In this document: piece after piece, positions 44,395 to 53,064 of the stretch
How the letters are laid out: each line of letters begins with the position of its first letter
Numbering within the stretch: position 1 is the stretch's first letter
Assembly (NCBI RefSeq): GCF_001280125.1
Contig: NZ_LGEG01000216.1
Span: 1-64,000, forward strand
DNA length: 64,000 nt
Reading direction: 5' to 3'
DNA from: Streptomyces sp. NRRL F-6492
GTDB taxonomy: Bacteria; Actinomycetota; Actinomycetes; Streptomycetales; Streptomycetaceae
Notes under the pieces: generated by a model
Told to the model about the DNA's origin: nothing
The model's database searches: none
The model's input: only the letters and a program-made list of their open reading frames with translations
Made by a program: the position numbers and the translations under genes

Positions 44395-45171
44395 TCAGTC
44401 CTCCCCCTCCAGCGTGAACAGCGCCCCCTCCGGGTCCCGCACCACCGCGCGCCGCGCGCCGCCGTCCGGCTCGCGCACCCCGCCCCACTCGCCGCCCGGC
44501 ACCACCGACCCGCCGTGCTCCAGGACCGACGCCTCCGCCGCCTCCAGATCGGGCACCCGGAAGCGGACGAGCCAGCGCGGCCGCAGCTGCGGCCGGGGGG
44601 AGGCGGACTCGACGGGACCGCTGTTCAGCCGGGCGACCGCCTCGCCGCCGCGCCGCAGGACCACCCGGTCGTCCTCGTACGAGACCTCGCAGGAGCCCGG
44701 GACGGCGTCCGCCCAGCGGAGCACCCCGCCGTAGAACACGGCCGCGTCGAACGCGTTGCGGGTGTGCAGCTCCAGCCAGGCCGGTGCCTGCCGCTCGCCC
44801 ACGTGCCAGCGCGACACCAGCCGCCCCTCCCACACCCCGAACGCCGCGCCCTCCGGGTCGGTGGCGAGCGCCGCGCGGCCCCGGGGCGGAAACGCGACCG
44901 GGCCCACGCCGACGGTGCCGCCGCGCTCCCGGATCCGCGCGACCGCCGCGTCGGCGTCGTCGACGGCGAAGAAGACCGTCCAGGCCACCGGCACCTGCAT
45001 CTCCGCCGCCACGGCCGCGATCCCGGCCACCGGCACCCCGTCCCGCTCGCCCACCACGTACGCGTCGCCGAGGGCCCCCCGCCGGAACGTCCAGCCCAGC
45101 ACGGCCCCGTAGAACCGCTCCGCGGTGCCGAGATCCCGTGCGGACAGGTTCAGCCAGCACGGTGCTCCCAT
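44395..45171 (-). CDS. Two-domain VOC family protein
   Basis: 258 residues from ATG 45171 (GGAAG just upstream). Two VOC modules: PCWLNLSARDLGTAERFYGA and APAWLELHTRNAFDAAVFYG. A longer frame from GTG 45321 would add 50 residues including a GALWTQ-type hexapeptide repeat; the conserved fold starts only after residue 51 of that frame, so I take the internal ATG. Substrate unknown. Confidence 0.82.
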   Translation of the reverse strand: MGAPCWLNLSARDLGTAERFYGAVLGWTFRRGALGDAYVVGERDGVPVAGIAAVAAEMQVPVAWTVFFAVDDADAAVARIRERGGTVGVGPVAFPPRGRAALATDPEGAAFGVWEGRLVSRWHVGERQAPAWLELHTRNAFDAAVFYGGVLRWADAVPGSCEVSYEDDRVVLRRGGEAVARLNSGPVESASPRPQLRPRWLVRFRVPDLEAAEASVLEHGGSVVPGGEWGGVREPDGGARRAVVRDPEGALFTLEGED

Positions 45172-45219
45172 GGCTTCCACGGTCGTCGGCCCCGCCACCG
45201 GCGCCACCTCCTCGTCGTC

Positions 45220-45273
45220 CTGCGTCCAGAGCGCGTCCGTGTACCAGAGTGCCCCCTGCGTCCAGAGTGCGCC
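45220..45273 (-). repeat. Three 18-bp direct repeats upstream of the VOC gene
   Basis: Units at 45220, 45238 and 45256, each reading (C)TGCGTCCAGAGNGCGNC or a close variant; read on the minus strand in the VOC frame they give GALWTQ, GALWYT and DALWTQ. If the start is GTG 45321 the repeats are translated. Confidence 0.85.
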
Positions 45274-45331
45274 GTGCGCCCCTTCCCCGTTCGGCCGGTC
45301 GGCATGCGCGGATTCACCCACGTGCCGCCGA

Positions 45332-46306
45332 TCACCACCCGGCCGAGGGGGAGGCGGGGCGGTGACCGAACGGATCCGACGGGCTCAGCGGACCGCGTGC
45401 GCCGCCCGGGCCGCGTAGGCGCGGACGTCCGCGTCGGGGTCGTCGGCCGCCCCGGCCAGGGCGGTCCGGGCCGCCGGGTCGTCCCGGTGGGCGAGGAGCG
45501 AGAGGACGGCCGCCTTCCGCACGTCCGCGTTCGCGTCCGCGAGCACCGGGGCCAGGGCCGGCACGGCGAGGCCGGCCGGGGCCGCCCGGAGCGCGGTCGC
45601 CGCCCCGGCCCGCACCTGCCAGGCGGGCGCGCCGAGCGCGGCGGCGGCCCGCGCCGCGTACTCCGGCCGGGGCCTGGAGCACGGCGGCGGAGTGCGCGTC
45701 GGCGTTGACGGCCTCCAGGGTGATCTCCGCGTGCCCGAGCGGAGAGCCGGTCAGCTGCTCCAGGAGCCGGAAGACGTCCGTGTTCTCCAGGTCGCAGTCG
45801 AGGAGCGCGGCCCCGATGTCCATCGGCAGGTAGGACGGGTCCAGGGAGAGCGGCAGTCCGTTCAGGCGCCGCAGCCGCTCGATGCACAGCACGTCGGAGT
45901 GCTCGGGCAGCCCGAGCCGGTGGGCCACCGGGCCGGGCGCCCCGACCGGCCCCACGGTCCGCACCTCGTTGGTGACCCGCCCGTGCTCGTGCGGGGTCTC
46001 GGCGAGCCCTTGGAGCCGGTCCGGGCCGTGCGGGTACTTCTCGCAGACCACCACCGTGCCGACCCCCGGCTGCCGGTCGACCAGCTGCTCGCCGCGCAGC
46101 AGGTCCAGTGCCTGCCGCACGGTGTTCCGGCTGGCCCGGTAGTCGGCCGCGATGACGTCCTCCAGGGGGAGGACCCCGCCGGGGAAACCGCCCGCCAGGA
46201 TCTGGTGGCGCAGCAGGTCGGCGAGCTGCCGCGCCCGGTCCGCCCGGAGGCGCCGACGGCGGGCGGCGGCGACGGGGCGGGCGGCGGAGGCGGGTTCGGC
46301 GGGCAT
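45332..46306 (-). CDS. GntR family regulator, UTRA domain truncated and frameshifted
   Basis: The first ~214 codons are a normal GntR protein: winged HTH (DVIAADYRASRNTVRQALDL) and a UTRA effector domain (DVLCIERLRRLNGLPLSLDP). At AVLQAPAG, where the UTRA fold still needs about 35 residues, the frame becomes Arg/Gly-rich noise up to 45332. One base off, a HEAT-repeat frame begins. I read this as a 3' deletion joining two genes, so the regulator is probably defective. No clear ribosome site before ATG 46306; nothing else recognised in 46307-46511. Confidence 0.6.
   Translation of the reverse strand: MPAEPASAARPVAAARRRRLRADRARQLADLLRHQILAGGFPGGVLPLEDVIAADYRASRNTVRQALDLLRGEQLVDRQPGVGTVVVCEKYPHGPDRLQGLAETPHEHGRVTNEVRTVGPVGAPGPVAHRLGLPEHSDVLCIERLRRLNGLPLSLDPSYLPMDIGAALLDCDLENTDVFRLLEQLTGSPLGHAEITLEAVNADAHSAAVLQAPAGVRGAGRRRARRARLAGAGRGGDRAPGGPGRPRRAGPGPGARGRERGRAEGGRPLAPRPPGRPGGPDRPGRGGRRPRRGRPRLRGPGGARGPLSPSDPFGHRPASPSAGW
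45385..45663 (-). pseudogene. HEAT-repeat protein C-terminal fragment
   Basis: 93 codons in the frame next to the GntR frame: EYAARAAAALGAPAWQVRA, then LADANADVRKAAVLSLLAHR and DDPDADVRAYAARAAHAVR, i.e. about three HEAT repeats with a proper C-terminus. No start codon or 5' part; the sequence begins exactly where GntR similarity ends. Probably the 3' remainder of a separate HEAT gene, or the tail of a GntR-HEAT fusion disrupted by a one-base shift. Confidence 0.6.
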
Positions 46307-46511
46307 GACACGGAACGTAGCGGCGGACCGGCCACCGTGGTGTTGCCGCGGTATTGCGCCACCTGACGCACCCTCCATACCGCTCTGACCAGCGGATACG
46401 CCGGAGGGGCGGGGAGTTCCGCCACCCGGCCGTCCACGTGGTGGGCGGCCGGACGCCCACGACGCGGATCCGGATCGGCGTCCGGGCCGGGCCGGGTGCG
46501 CGAGCCCGCCG

Positions 46512-46979
46512 TCAACCACCGGGCGGGGGCGGCGGCACAGGTCGGACCGGCGCGAGGACCTCGGCGAGGCCCACCGCCGGGCAGCCGAAGCGTTCCGCGA
46601 GGGCGTACCGCTGCCGTTCCGTCAGCGGGTTCAGGAAGACCACCGCGCTGGCCCCCGTCCGCTCGCGGACCTCCGCCACCTCACGGACCTTTCCGCCGCT
46701 CAGGAGCGTCCGGGGGGAGAGGGGCAGGGCCGTCTTCGCCGCCCCGCCCCGGGAGACGCCACGACGCTGCACGGCCCGCGCCACGACCCGGGCGCCCCGG
46801 GCCGTCAGATCGGCGGCGGCCGCGTCCATCAGGGCGGCGAAGTCCCGCTGCCCGGAGGGGAAGTACCCGACGAGCACGACGTCGGCCCCCGCGACGGCGA
46901 GGGGCCGGCCGAGCGGGGTGCCGCTCGCCGTCCGCCGCCGGGGAGCGGGACGTCCGTCACGTCCGCGATGCCGGTGCAC
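46512..46979 (-). CDS. Standalone HflX N-terminal-domain-like protein
   Basis: 155 residues. From about residue 31: ADVVLVGYFPSGQRDFAALM, AVQRRGVSRGG, LLSGGKVREVAEVRERTGAS, VVFLNPLTERQRYALAERFG. This follows the HflX N-terminal domain pattern (RR...GSGKxxEL...GA..V.....L...Q...L) but no GTPase domain follows; it ends in a Pro run. HflX-N binds ribosomes and nucleotides. Start GTG 46979 is uncertain; the first 30 residues look non-native. Confidence 0.6.
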   Translation of the reverse strand: MHRHRGRDGRPAPRRRTASGTPLGRPLAVAGADVVLVGYFPSGQRDFAALMDAAAADLTARGARVVARAVQRRGVSRGGAAKTALPLSPRTLLSGGKVREVAEVRERTGASAVVFLNPLTERQRYALAERFGCPAVGLAEVLAPVRPVPPPPPGG

Positions 46980-47071
46980 GGGTCCACGGTAGGACGACCG
47001 GCATCCGCGCCGACACGTGTTCTCCCGGGGCCCCGTCGCCCGGGTCCGCCGTCGCCGTGCAGGATGGGGCC

Positions 47072-47728
47072 GTGACCGGATACTGGAACCCGCTGCCCAC
47101 GGCCCGCCGAGTGATCGAGGACGCCGGGGAGAGCACGGAGGAGCTCTTCACGGGCGTGTGGGAACAACGGAACTGGCGCAACGTTCCGGGGCCGTTCTAC
47201 GCCGGTGAGACCGACAGCATGGCCCTCGGACGCATGGACGCCCCCGACCACATCGCCTACGACGACGATCTGGGCGGCGGCTTCGGCTCCGAGTTCGTCT
47301 ACCGCCAGCCGGTCGACGCGCACCAGACCGAGAACCTGGTCAGCGGTTGCCGACTGGAGCTGTACCGGGGCTACCACTGGGACGGCGACGACCACTGGAC
47401 CGTGGAAGCCGTCCGCGACTGGTGGCGGGACCGGGCCCGCGTCCGGGAATGGGCCGTCGCCATCGCCGCCGACTGGGGAGCGGACGCCCACCCCCACTGG
47501 GGGTACAACGCCGACCCGGTCTACCTCCCGCACTACCACGACGCGGCGCGGGGACACCGGGACTTCGTCGCCTACATCGACGACGGACTGGAGGGCTACC
47601 TGCGCGGCTACCTCTTCTGGCTCGAACAACGCCGCGAACCCCGCGACGGCGAGGCCCTTCCCCGCCTCCGGGGACGAACGGAGAGGAGCGTCTCCGTGCC
47701 GTTCAGGGGGCGACCGTCTCCGTGGTGA
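47072..47728 (+). CDS. Conserved protein of unknown function (WRNVPGPFY family)
   Basis: 218 residues, acidic, rich in Trp and Tyr, no signal or membrane segment. Begins [20 protein letters not shown] and has [20 protein letters not shown] and [21 protein letters not shown] recognise it only as a conserved streptomycete family without function. Its 3' end overlaps the convergent ligase gene by 26 bp. Confidence 0.72.
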   Translation: MTGYWNPLPTARRVIEDAGESTEELFTGVWEQRNWRNVPGPFYAGETDSMALGRMDAPDHIAYDDDLGGGFGSEFVYRQPVDAHQTENLVSGCRLELYRGYHWDGDDHWTVEAVRDWWRDRARVREWAVAIAADWGADAHPHWGYNADPVYLPHYHDAARGHRDFVAYIDDGLEGYLRGYLFWLEQRREPRDGEALPRLRGRTERSVSVPFRGRPSPW

Positions 47729-48797
47729 TCAGCTTGACGAGGCCCGGGAGGCCGCCCTCGGCGAGGGCGCGGCGCTGGCGGTCGGCCGAGGTGCCCTCCT
47801 GGAGCAGCCGGTGCAGCAGGGACGACACCTCGCGGGTGTCGCCGGACTCGTCGAGGGCGGGCCTGATGTGGTCGAGCAGCGAGCACAGCACGTCGCCCGC
47901 CCGGCGCGAGCGCCCCTCCGGGTCGACGAGGAGGCCGCTCAGACCGTGCCGGGCGGCGTGCCAGTTGGACGCCTGGAGGAGTTCGGGCGAGCAGTCGGGG
48001 AGCGGGGCCCCGGCCTTCTCCTCGTCGATCGCGGTGGCGACCAGCGCGCGGACGATCCCGGCGAACATGACCGCCTCGTCGGCGCGCAGCTGGACGTCGG
48101 CGCAGCGCACCTCGACCGTGGGGTACCGGTCGGACAGGCGGGCCTGCCAGTACAGCTGACCGGTGTCGGTGATGATGCCGGTGTCGAGCAGCGTCCGGAC
48201 GCGCTCCTCGTGGTCCGCGAGCGAGGTGAAGCGGGGCGGGGGGCCGCTGACCGGCCACCGGCCGAAGATCACCGTGCGCCAGCTCGCGAACCCGGTGTCG
48301 CCGCCGTCCCACAGGGGCGAGTTCGCGGACATGGCCACCAGGACCGGCAGCCAGACCCGGATGCGGCTCAGGACGGCGACGCCCATCTCGCGGTCCGGCA
48401 CGGCCGCGTGCACGTGCATCCCGTTGACCAGCTGCTCGGCCACGAGCTGCGGGGCCTGGGAGGACATCGCGAGGTAGCGGGCCTTCCGGGTGACCGGCAC
48501 GGGCGCCGCCTCCCGGTAGGGGGCCGTCGCGCAGGCGGCGAGCAGGCAGCCGTTCTTCTCCGCCGCCAGACCGAGCGCGTGCCGCAGGCGCAGCAGGTGG
48601 CCGCCGACCTCCTCCAGATCCGTGCAGACGGGTGTGGCGACCTCCACCTGGGCCTGGAGCAGCTCCGACTGGACCTCCGAGCCCTCGACGATCGGCTGCA
48701 GTCCGGCGGACGCGCGCACCTGGTCCCCGAGCGGCACCGGAAGGCATGTGTCCGGATCGAGCAGCAAGTACTCTTCCTCGACCCCAATAGTGATCAT
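47703..48797 (-). CDS. Carboxylate-amine ligase (GCS2/YbdK family)
   Basis: 364 residues. Starts [17 protein letters not shown], the ATP/Mg-binding start of the GCS2 family, and has [16 protein letters not shown] and [16 protein letters not shown]. Joins the gamma-carboxyl of glutamate or another acid to an amine using ATP; YbdK relatives have weak gamma-glutamylcysteine activity. Same strand as, and 110 bp after, the S9 peptidase, which itself is coupled to an amidotransferase. A peptide-bond-making role in that cluster is inferred. Confidence 0.88.
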   Translation of the reverse strand: MITIGVEEEYLLLDPDTCLPVPLGDQVRASAGLQPIVEGSEVQSELLQAQVEVATPVCTDLEEVGGHLLRLRHALGLAAEKNGCLLAACATAPYREAAPVPVTRKARYLAMSSQAPQLVAEQLVNGMHVHAAVPDREMGVAVLSRIRVWLPVLVAMSANSPLWDGGDTGFASWRTVIFGRWPVSGPPPRFTSLADHEERVRTLLDTGIITDTGQLYWQARLSDRYPTVEVRCADVQLRADEAVMFAGIVRALVATAIDEEKAGAPLPDCSPELLQASNWHAARHGLSGLLVDPEGRSRRAGDVLCSLLDHIRPALDESGDTREVSSLLHRLLQEGTSADRQRRALAEGGLPGLVKLITTETVAP

Positions 48798-48907
48798 GTC
48801 CTCCGACTACCCCCGATCGGCGGGGGGAAATCGGCCCGGCAGGCACGGCTTTCCGCAGGTCACGCGGACGGGACCGCCCGGTTCCGGACGGTGAGGGGCC
48901 CGCCGCC

Positions 48908-51013
48908 TCAGGGGCCCAGGTGGCGCTGCATCCAGTCGGCGGCGGTCCGGCGGAACAGCCGCCGGTTGTCCGCCCGCCGGAACTCGTGCCCCTCGTCGCG
49001 CAGCGTGAGCATCTCGGCCGGCAGGCCCCGCTCCCGCGCGGCACGCACCATCTGCTCCGACTCGCCCGGCGGGACGTTCGTGTCGTGCTCGCCGTGCACC
49101 GCCAGCAGGGGGACGCGCAGCTCGTCGACCCGGCTCATCGGGGACAGGGAGCGCAGCAGCTCCCGGTCGCGCACCGGATGGCCGTACTTGTGCGCCGCCG
49201 ACTCGGCGATCCAGGGCTCCGTCTCCGCGAAGAACGTCGCGAGGTCCGACATCCCGCACACCGCGACCCCGGTGCGGAACAGCTCCGGGTGCCACACGAG
49301 GGACGCCATCGTCAGATAGCCGCCGTACGAGCGCCCCATCACCGCGAGGCGCGTCGGATCGGCCAGGCCGTCCAGGATCACGTGGGCCGCGCAGTCGGCC
49401 ACGTCGTCGATCGCCGCGAACCGCCTCGTACCGAGGTCGGCGTCCACGAACGACCTGCCCCAGCCGGACGAGCCGCGCACGTCGGGCGCGAAGACGTCGA
49501 GGCCCCGGCCGAGCAGCTCGTGGTACAGCGGGTCGAACACGGGCCGCTCCTGCTCCTCCGGCCCGCCGTGCAGATGGATCACGCACGGGGCCGGACGCCC
49601 GGCGTCGCGCCCGGGGGCCCGGTAGTACCAGCCGCCCAGGTGCAGCCCGTCACGGGCCACCGGCCGCAGCGGTACGGGCCGCACCGGTGGCCGGCCCGGA
49701 GGCACGGCGTCCTCGTCCCGCGACGACCAGGGCGTGCGCGCCGACAGCGCCCCCGGGGACGCCCACCACACGCCGGGGCGGCGCTGCGAGCCCGACAGGG
49801 CGAGGACCATGCCGCCGCCCGGACCGGCCCGGGTGATCCGGGTGACCACCTCGTGCGGCAGCGGCACCTTCCGGGGCCGGGCCGCCGTGGACAGGCTCAG
49901 GGTCTCCAGTTCGGTGGCGCCCCGCACGTTCCACGCGAGCGCGGCCGTGCGCCCGTCCTCGGCGAACGCGAGGAGCTCCAAATCGCTGCCGTCGCGCTCG
50001 GCCACTACGGACAGGCCGAGGCGCCCGCCGTCCTCGTCCAGGGCCGCCGCGAGGAGCGCCGCGAACTGCCGCTCGTGGTCGCTCCGCAGCCACAGGGCGC
50101 GGCCGTCCGGCGAGAAGCGCCCGATCCAGGGGTCCCCGTCGCCGACCCGCAGGACGGACCCGGCCGCGAGGTCGGCCGTGCGGATCACCACCGCCTCCCG
50201 CCGGCCGCGCGGGCCCCGGCGCACCAGGGCGAACCGGCCGTCCTGGCTGACGTCGCACACCCGCAGCGTGGCGGCGCCCGACTCGGCGGCGACGAGCACG
50301 GGCGACCCGAGTCCGGCGGGATCGACCAGATACGCGGTGAGCCGGTCCGGCGCCCCGCCGTCGAGCCCGCTTCCCCCGCCGTCCGGGCCGCCCTCCCCGT
50401 GGCCCGGTCCGCCCGTCCCGTGCCCCGGTCCGCCGCCGTCCGGGCCCGCCTTCCCGTGCCCGGCGCCGCCCAGCAGCGTGGCCGGGCCGTCCCGTTCCGC
50501 CCAGCCCGCCGACAGGTCCGCGAACGCCGTCCCGTGGTCCGGGACGAACGGCTCCCGGCGCAGGACGAGGCCCGCCGGGGGCGGCGGCTCGGCCACCGTG
50601 ACCGCCACGGCCGAGCCGTCACGCGTCCAGCAGCCCAGGTACGCGGAGCTGCCCGCGTCCGCGCCCGCCACGATCCGGCGGCCGGTGCCGTCCGGACGCA
50701 CGCACAGGACGCGGGTGTGCTCGCCGCCCCCGGGAGCGACCGTGTAGGCGATCCACCGCCCGTCGGGGGACCAGGCGACCTCCGTGACCGGATCGGGGTC
50801 CGCGTCGAGGAGGTGGATCTCCGCGCCGTTCACCGCCCCGGTCCACAGCTGGGGGACGCCCGTCCGGTCGCAGATGAACGCCACCCACTCGCCCGTGGGG
50901 TCCACGGACGGGTACCAGCAGCCGTGCGCGACCAGCGGCCGGGGAGTGTCGCGGGTCCCGGCCGCGTCGGCCAGCGGCACCGGCACGGGCGCCGCCGACA
51001 TCGCTCCGATCAC
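48908..51013 (-). CDS. S9 family (prolyl-oligopeptidase-like) serine peptidase
   Basis: 701 residues: N-terminal beta-propeller and C-terminal alpha/beta-hydrolase with Ser near 562 (MGRSYGGYLTMAS), Asp near 644 (VHGEHDTNVP) and His near 676 (DEGHEFRR); oxyanion HLHGGPEEQ. No signal peptide, so cytoplasmic. A Gly-rich insert (GGGPGHGTGGPGHGEGGPD) interrupts the propeller. GTG 51013 overlaps the amidotransferase stop (GTGA), so I use it rather than ATG 51001. Would cleave small peptides or acyl-peptides. Confidence 0.88.
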   Translation of the reverse strand: MIGAMSAAPVPVPLADAAGTRDTPRPLVAHGCWYPSVDPTGEWVAFICDRTGVPQLWTGAVNGAEIHLLDADPDPVTEVAWSPDGRWIAYTVAPGGGEHTRVLCVRPDGTGRRIVAGADAGSSAYLGCWTRDGSAVAVTVAEPPPPAGLVLRREPFVPDHGTAFADLSAGWAERDGPATLLGGAGHGKAGPDGGGPGHGTGGPGHGEGGPDGGGSGLDGGAPDRLTAYLVDPAGLGSPVLVAAESGAATLRVCDVSQDGRFALVRRGPRGRREAVVIRTADLAAGSVLRVGDGDPWIGRFSPDGRALWLRSDHERQFAALLAAALDEDGGRLGLSVVAERDGSDLELLAFAEDGRTAALAWNVRGATELETLSLSTAARPRKVPLPHEVVTRITRAGPGGGMVLALSGSQRRPGVWWASPGALSARTPWSSRDEDAVPPGRPPVRPVPLRPVARDGLHLGGWYYRAPGRDAGRPAPCVIHLHGGPEEQERPVFDPLYHELLGRGLDVFAPDVRGSSGWGRSFVDADLGTRRFAAIDDVADCAAHVILDGLADPTRLAVMGRSYGGYLTMASLVWHPELFRTGVAVCGMSDLATFFAETEPWIAESAAHKYGHPVRDRELLRSLSPMSRVDELRVPLLAVHGEHDTNVPPGESEQMVRAARERGLPAEMLTLRDEGHEFRRADNRRLFRRTAADWMQRHLGP

Positions 51014-52794
51014 TCGATCCCGTGCGTCTGCAGCCATATCTCCAGCAACGCTACGTGCCACAGGGCGTTCGCTCCTCGCTTCGTCCGGTGGTGGTCGGGG
51101 GCGGAGAGCAGCTCGGCGACGTACTCGTCCCGGAAGACGCCCCGCGCGCGTGCCTCCGGCGCCGACAGCGCCTGACGCACCCGTTCGAGGACGGGCCCCG
51201 CCATGTGGCGGATCGCCGGCACCGGGAAGTAGCCCTTGGGCCGGTCCACGACCTCGCGCGGCAGCAGCTTGCGGCCCGCGTCCTTCAGCACGCCCTTGCC
51301 GCCCCCGGCCAGCTTCAGCTCCGGCGGGCAGGCCGCCGCCAGCTCGACCAGCTCGTGGTCCAGGAACGGCACCCGGGCCTCCAGGCCCCAGTCCATGGTC
51401 ATGTTGTCCACGCGCTTGACCGGGTCGTCGACGAGCATGACGTGGGTGTCGAGCCGCAGCGCCGCGTCGAGCGCGGTCTCGGCCCCCGGTGCCGCCATGT
51501 GCTCGTGGACGAACCGGCCGGACTCGTCGTGGCCGGTCAGCAGGTGCGGCTGGAGGATCCGGGCGAAGTCGGAGTGCGGACGGTCGAAGTACACCTCCGC
51601 GTACCGCTCCGGCTCCCGCTCGCGCGGCACGGAGGCCAGGTCCGGGTACCAGCCGTAGCCGGCGAACACCTCGTCGGCGCCCTGGCCGCTCTGGACGACG
51701 CTCACCTCCTTGGAGACCAGCTCCGACAGCAGGTGGAACGCGACGACGTCATGGCTGATCATCGGCTCGCTCATGGCCAGGACCGCGCTGTCCAGGGCGG
51801 TCGAGACGCGGTCCGAGGGCACCATCAGCTGGTGGTGCGCGGTCTCGTAGTGGCGGGAGACCAGGTCCGAGTAGTAGAACTCGTCGCCCTCCTCGCCGCC
51901 CTCCGCCTCGAACCCCACGCTGAACGTGGCCAGGTCCTTCTGGCCCTCCTCGGCGAGGAGGCCGACGATCAGGGACGAGTCGAGCCCGCCGGAGAGCAGC
52001 ACGCCGACCGGCACGTCGGCGACCATCCGCCGCCGCACCGCCGTCCGCAGCGCCTCCAGGACCGCGTCGCGCCAGTCGGCCGCGTCCATGCCCGCGTACG
52101 CGGCGCGACGGGTGTACGACGGCTGCCAGTAGACCTTGTCGCGGTGCGTGCCGTCCGGCTCCACCACGCGCACCGTGGCGGGCGGCAGCTTCCGCACCCC
52201 GTTGAGGACGGTCCGCGGGGCCGCGACCGTGGCGTGCCAGCTCAGGTACTGGTGCAGGGCGACCGGGTCCAGGGACGTGTCCACGCCGCCGCCCGCGAGC
52301 AGCGCGGGCAGGGTGGAGGCGAACCGCAGCCGGCCGGGGGCGTGGGACAGGTACAGCGGCTTGACGCCCAGCCGGTCGCGGCCGAGCACGACCCGGCCGG
52401 TGTCGTTCTCCACGATGGCGAACGCGAACATGCCGATGAAGCGCTCGACGCAGTCGACGCCCCACTGGCGGTACGCCTTGAGGACCACCTCGGTGTCGGA
52501 GGTGGAGAAGAACCGGTGTCCCAGGGTCTCCAGCTCCCGCCGGAGCTCCTGGTAGTTGTACACGCACCCGTTGAACACGCCCGTCAGCCGGGCATCGGTG
52601 TCCGCCATCGGCTGGGCGCCGCGCTCGGACAGGTCGATGATCTTGAGGCGACGGTGTCCCAGGGCCACCGGGCCCTGCGACCAGACGCCCCGGCCGTCGG
52701 GGCCCCGGGCCGCCAGACGGTCGGTCATGCGCTCCACCGCGGCCACGTCGGGCCTGCGGTCGTCGAAACGTATCTCACCGCTCAGACCGCACAT
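51010..52794 (-). CDS. AsnB-type amidotransferase, N-acetylglutaminylglutamine amidotransferase-like
   Basis: 594 residues. Class II glutaminase with Cys2 (MCGLSGEIRF), VFNGCVYNYQELR and GRDRLGVKPLYLS; synthetase domain PP-loop LLSGGLDSS (267-274). The sequence resembles the 'trio' amidotransferases (AsnO/TIGR03104) that amidate N-acetylglutaminylglutamine to the osmoprotectant NAGGN more than primary-metabolism AsnB. Coupled to an S9 peptidase and followed by a GCS2 ligase. Product identity is inferred. No strong SD; a small ORF overlaps its start. Confidence 0.88.
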   Translation of the reverse strand: MCGLSGEIRFDDRRPDVAAVERMTDRLAARGPDGRGVWSQGPVALGHRRLKIIDLSERGAQPMADTDARLTGVFNGCVYNYQELRRELETLGHRFFSTSDTEVVLKAYRQWGVDCVERFIGMFAFAIVENDTGRVVLGRDRLGVKPLYLSHAPGRLRFASTLPALLAGGGVDTSLDPVALHQYLSWHATVAAPRTVLNGVRKLPPATVRVVEPDGTHRDKVYWQPSYTRRAAYAGMDAADWRDAVLEALRTAVRRRMVADVPVGVLLSGGLDSSLIVGLLAEEGQKDLATFSVGFEAEGGEEGDEFYYSDLVSRHYETAHHQLMVPSDRVSTALDSAVLAMSEPMISHDVVAFHLLSELVSKEVSVVQSGQGADEVFAGYGWYPDLASVPREREPERYAEVYFDRPHSDFARILQPHLLTGHDESGRFVHEHMAAPGAETALDAALRLDTHVMLVDDPVKRVDNMTMDWGLEARVPFLDHELVELAAACPPELKLAGGGKGVLKDAGRKLLPREVVDRPKGYFPVPAIRHMAGPVLERVRQALSAPEARARGVFRDEYVAELLSAPDHHRTKRGANALWHVALLEIWLQTHGIE

Positions 52795-52877
52795 GTCACA
52801 CCCGTCCGTCGTGCCCCCGCCGCCCCCGGCGCGTCCGGGGCCTCGCAGCCCTCCTCGACCTCATGTGCATCACTCAC
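52782..52877 (-). CDS. Candidate leader ORF overlapping the amidotransferase start
   Basis: 31 codons, GTG 52877 to TGA 52782, encoding VSDAHEVEEGCEAPDAPG... and ending TGVTCAV. It has a good ribosome site (GAGGAG, 7 bases upstream), whereas the amidotransferase ATG at 52794 has only a weak one. The stop lies 13 bases inside the downstream gene, so terminating ribosomes could restart there. It may be a translational coupler; no homologue recognised. Confidence 0.4.
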   Translation of the reverse strand: MSDAHEVEEGCEAPDAPGAAGARRTGVTCAV

Positions 52878-53064
52878 TGCAGACTCCTCGAAGACAGGGA
52901 GCAGGTGCCCGTGTACTCCTCGGTCCGGAGCGCACGGCGACCCGCTCCGTATCGCGAGTGCCCGCCCGGCCGGGGATCATGCCTTCCGGAGCGTCACGGT
53001 GCGCGTACCCTCCGCCGCCGCCACCTGGGGTTTTTGTCCTTTTCCGTGGGGCAGTCGAAGCGGC

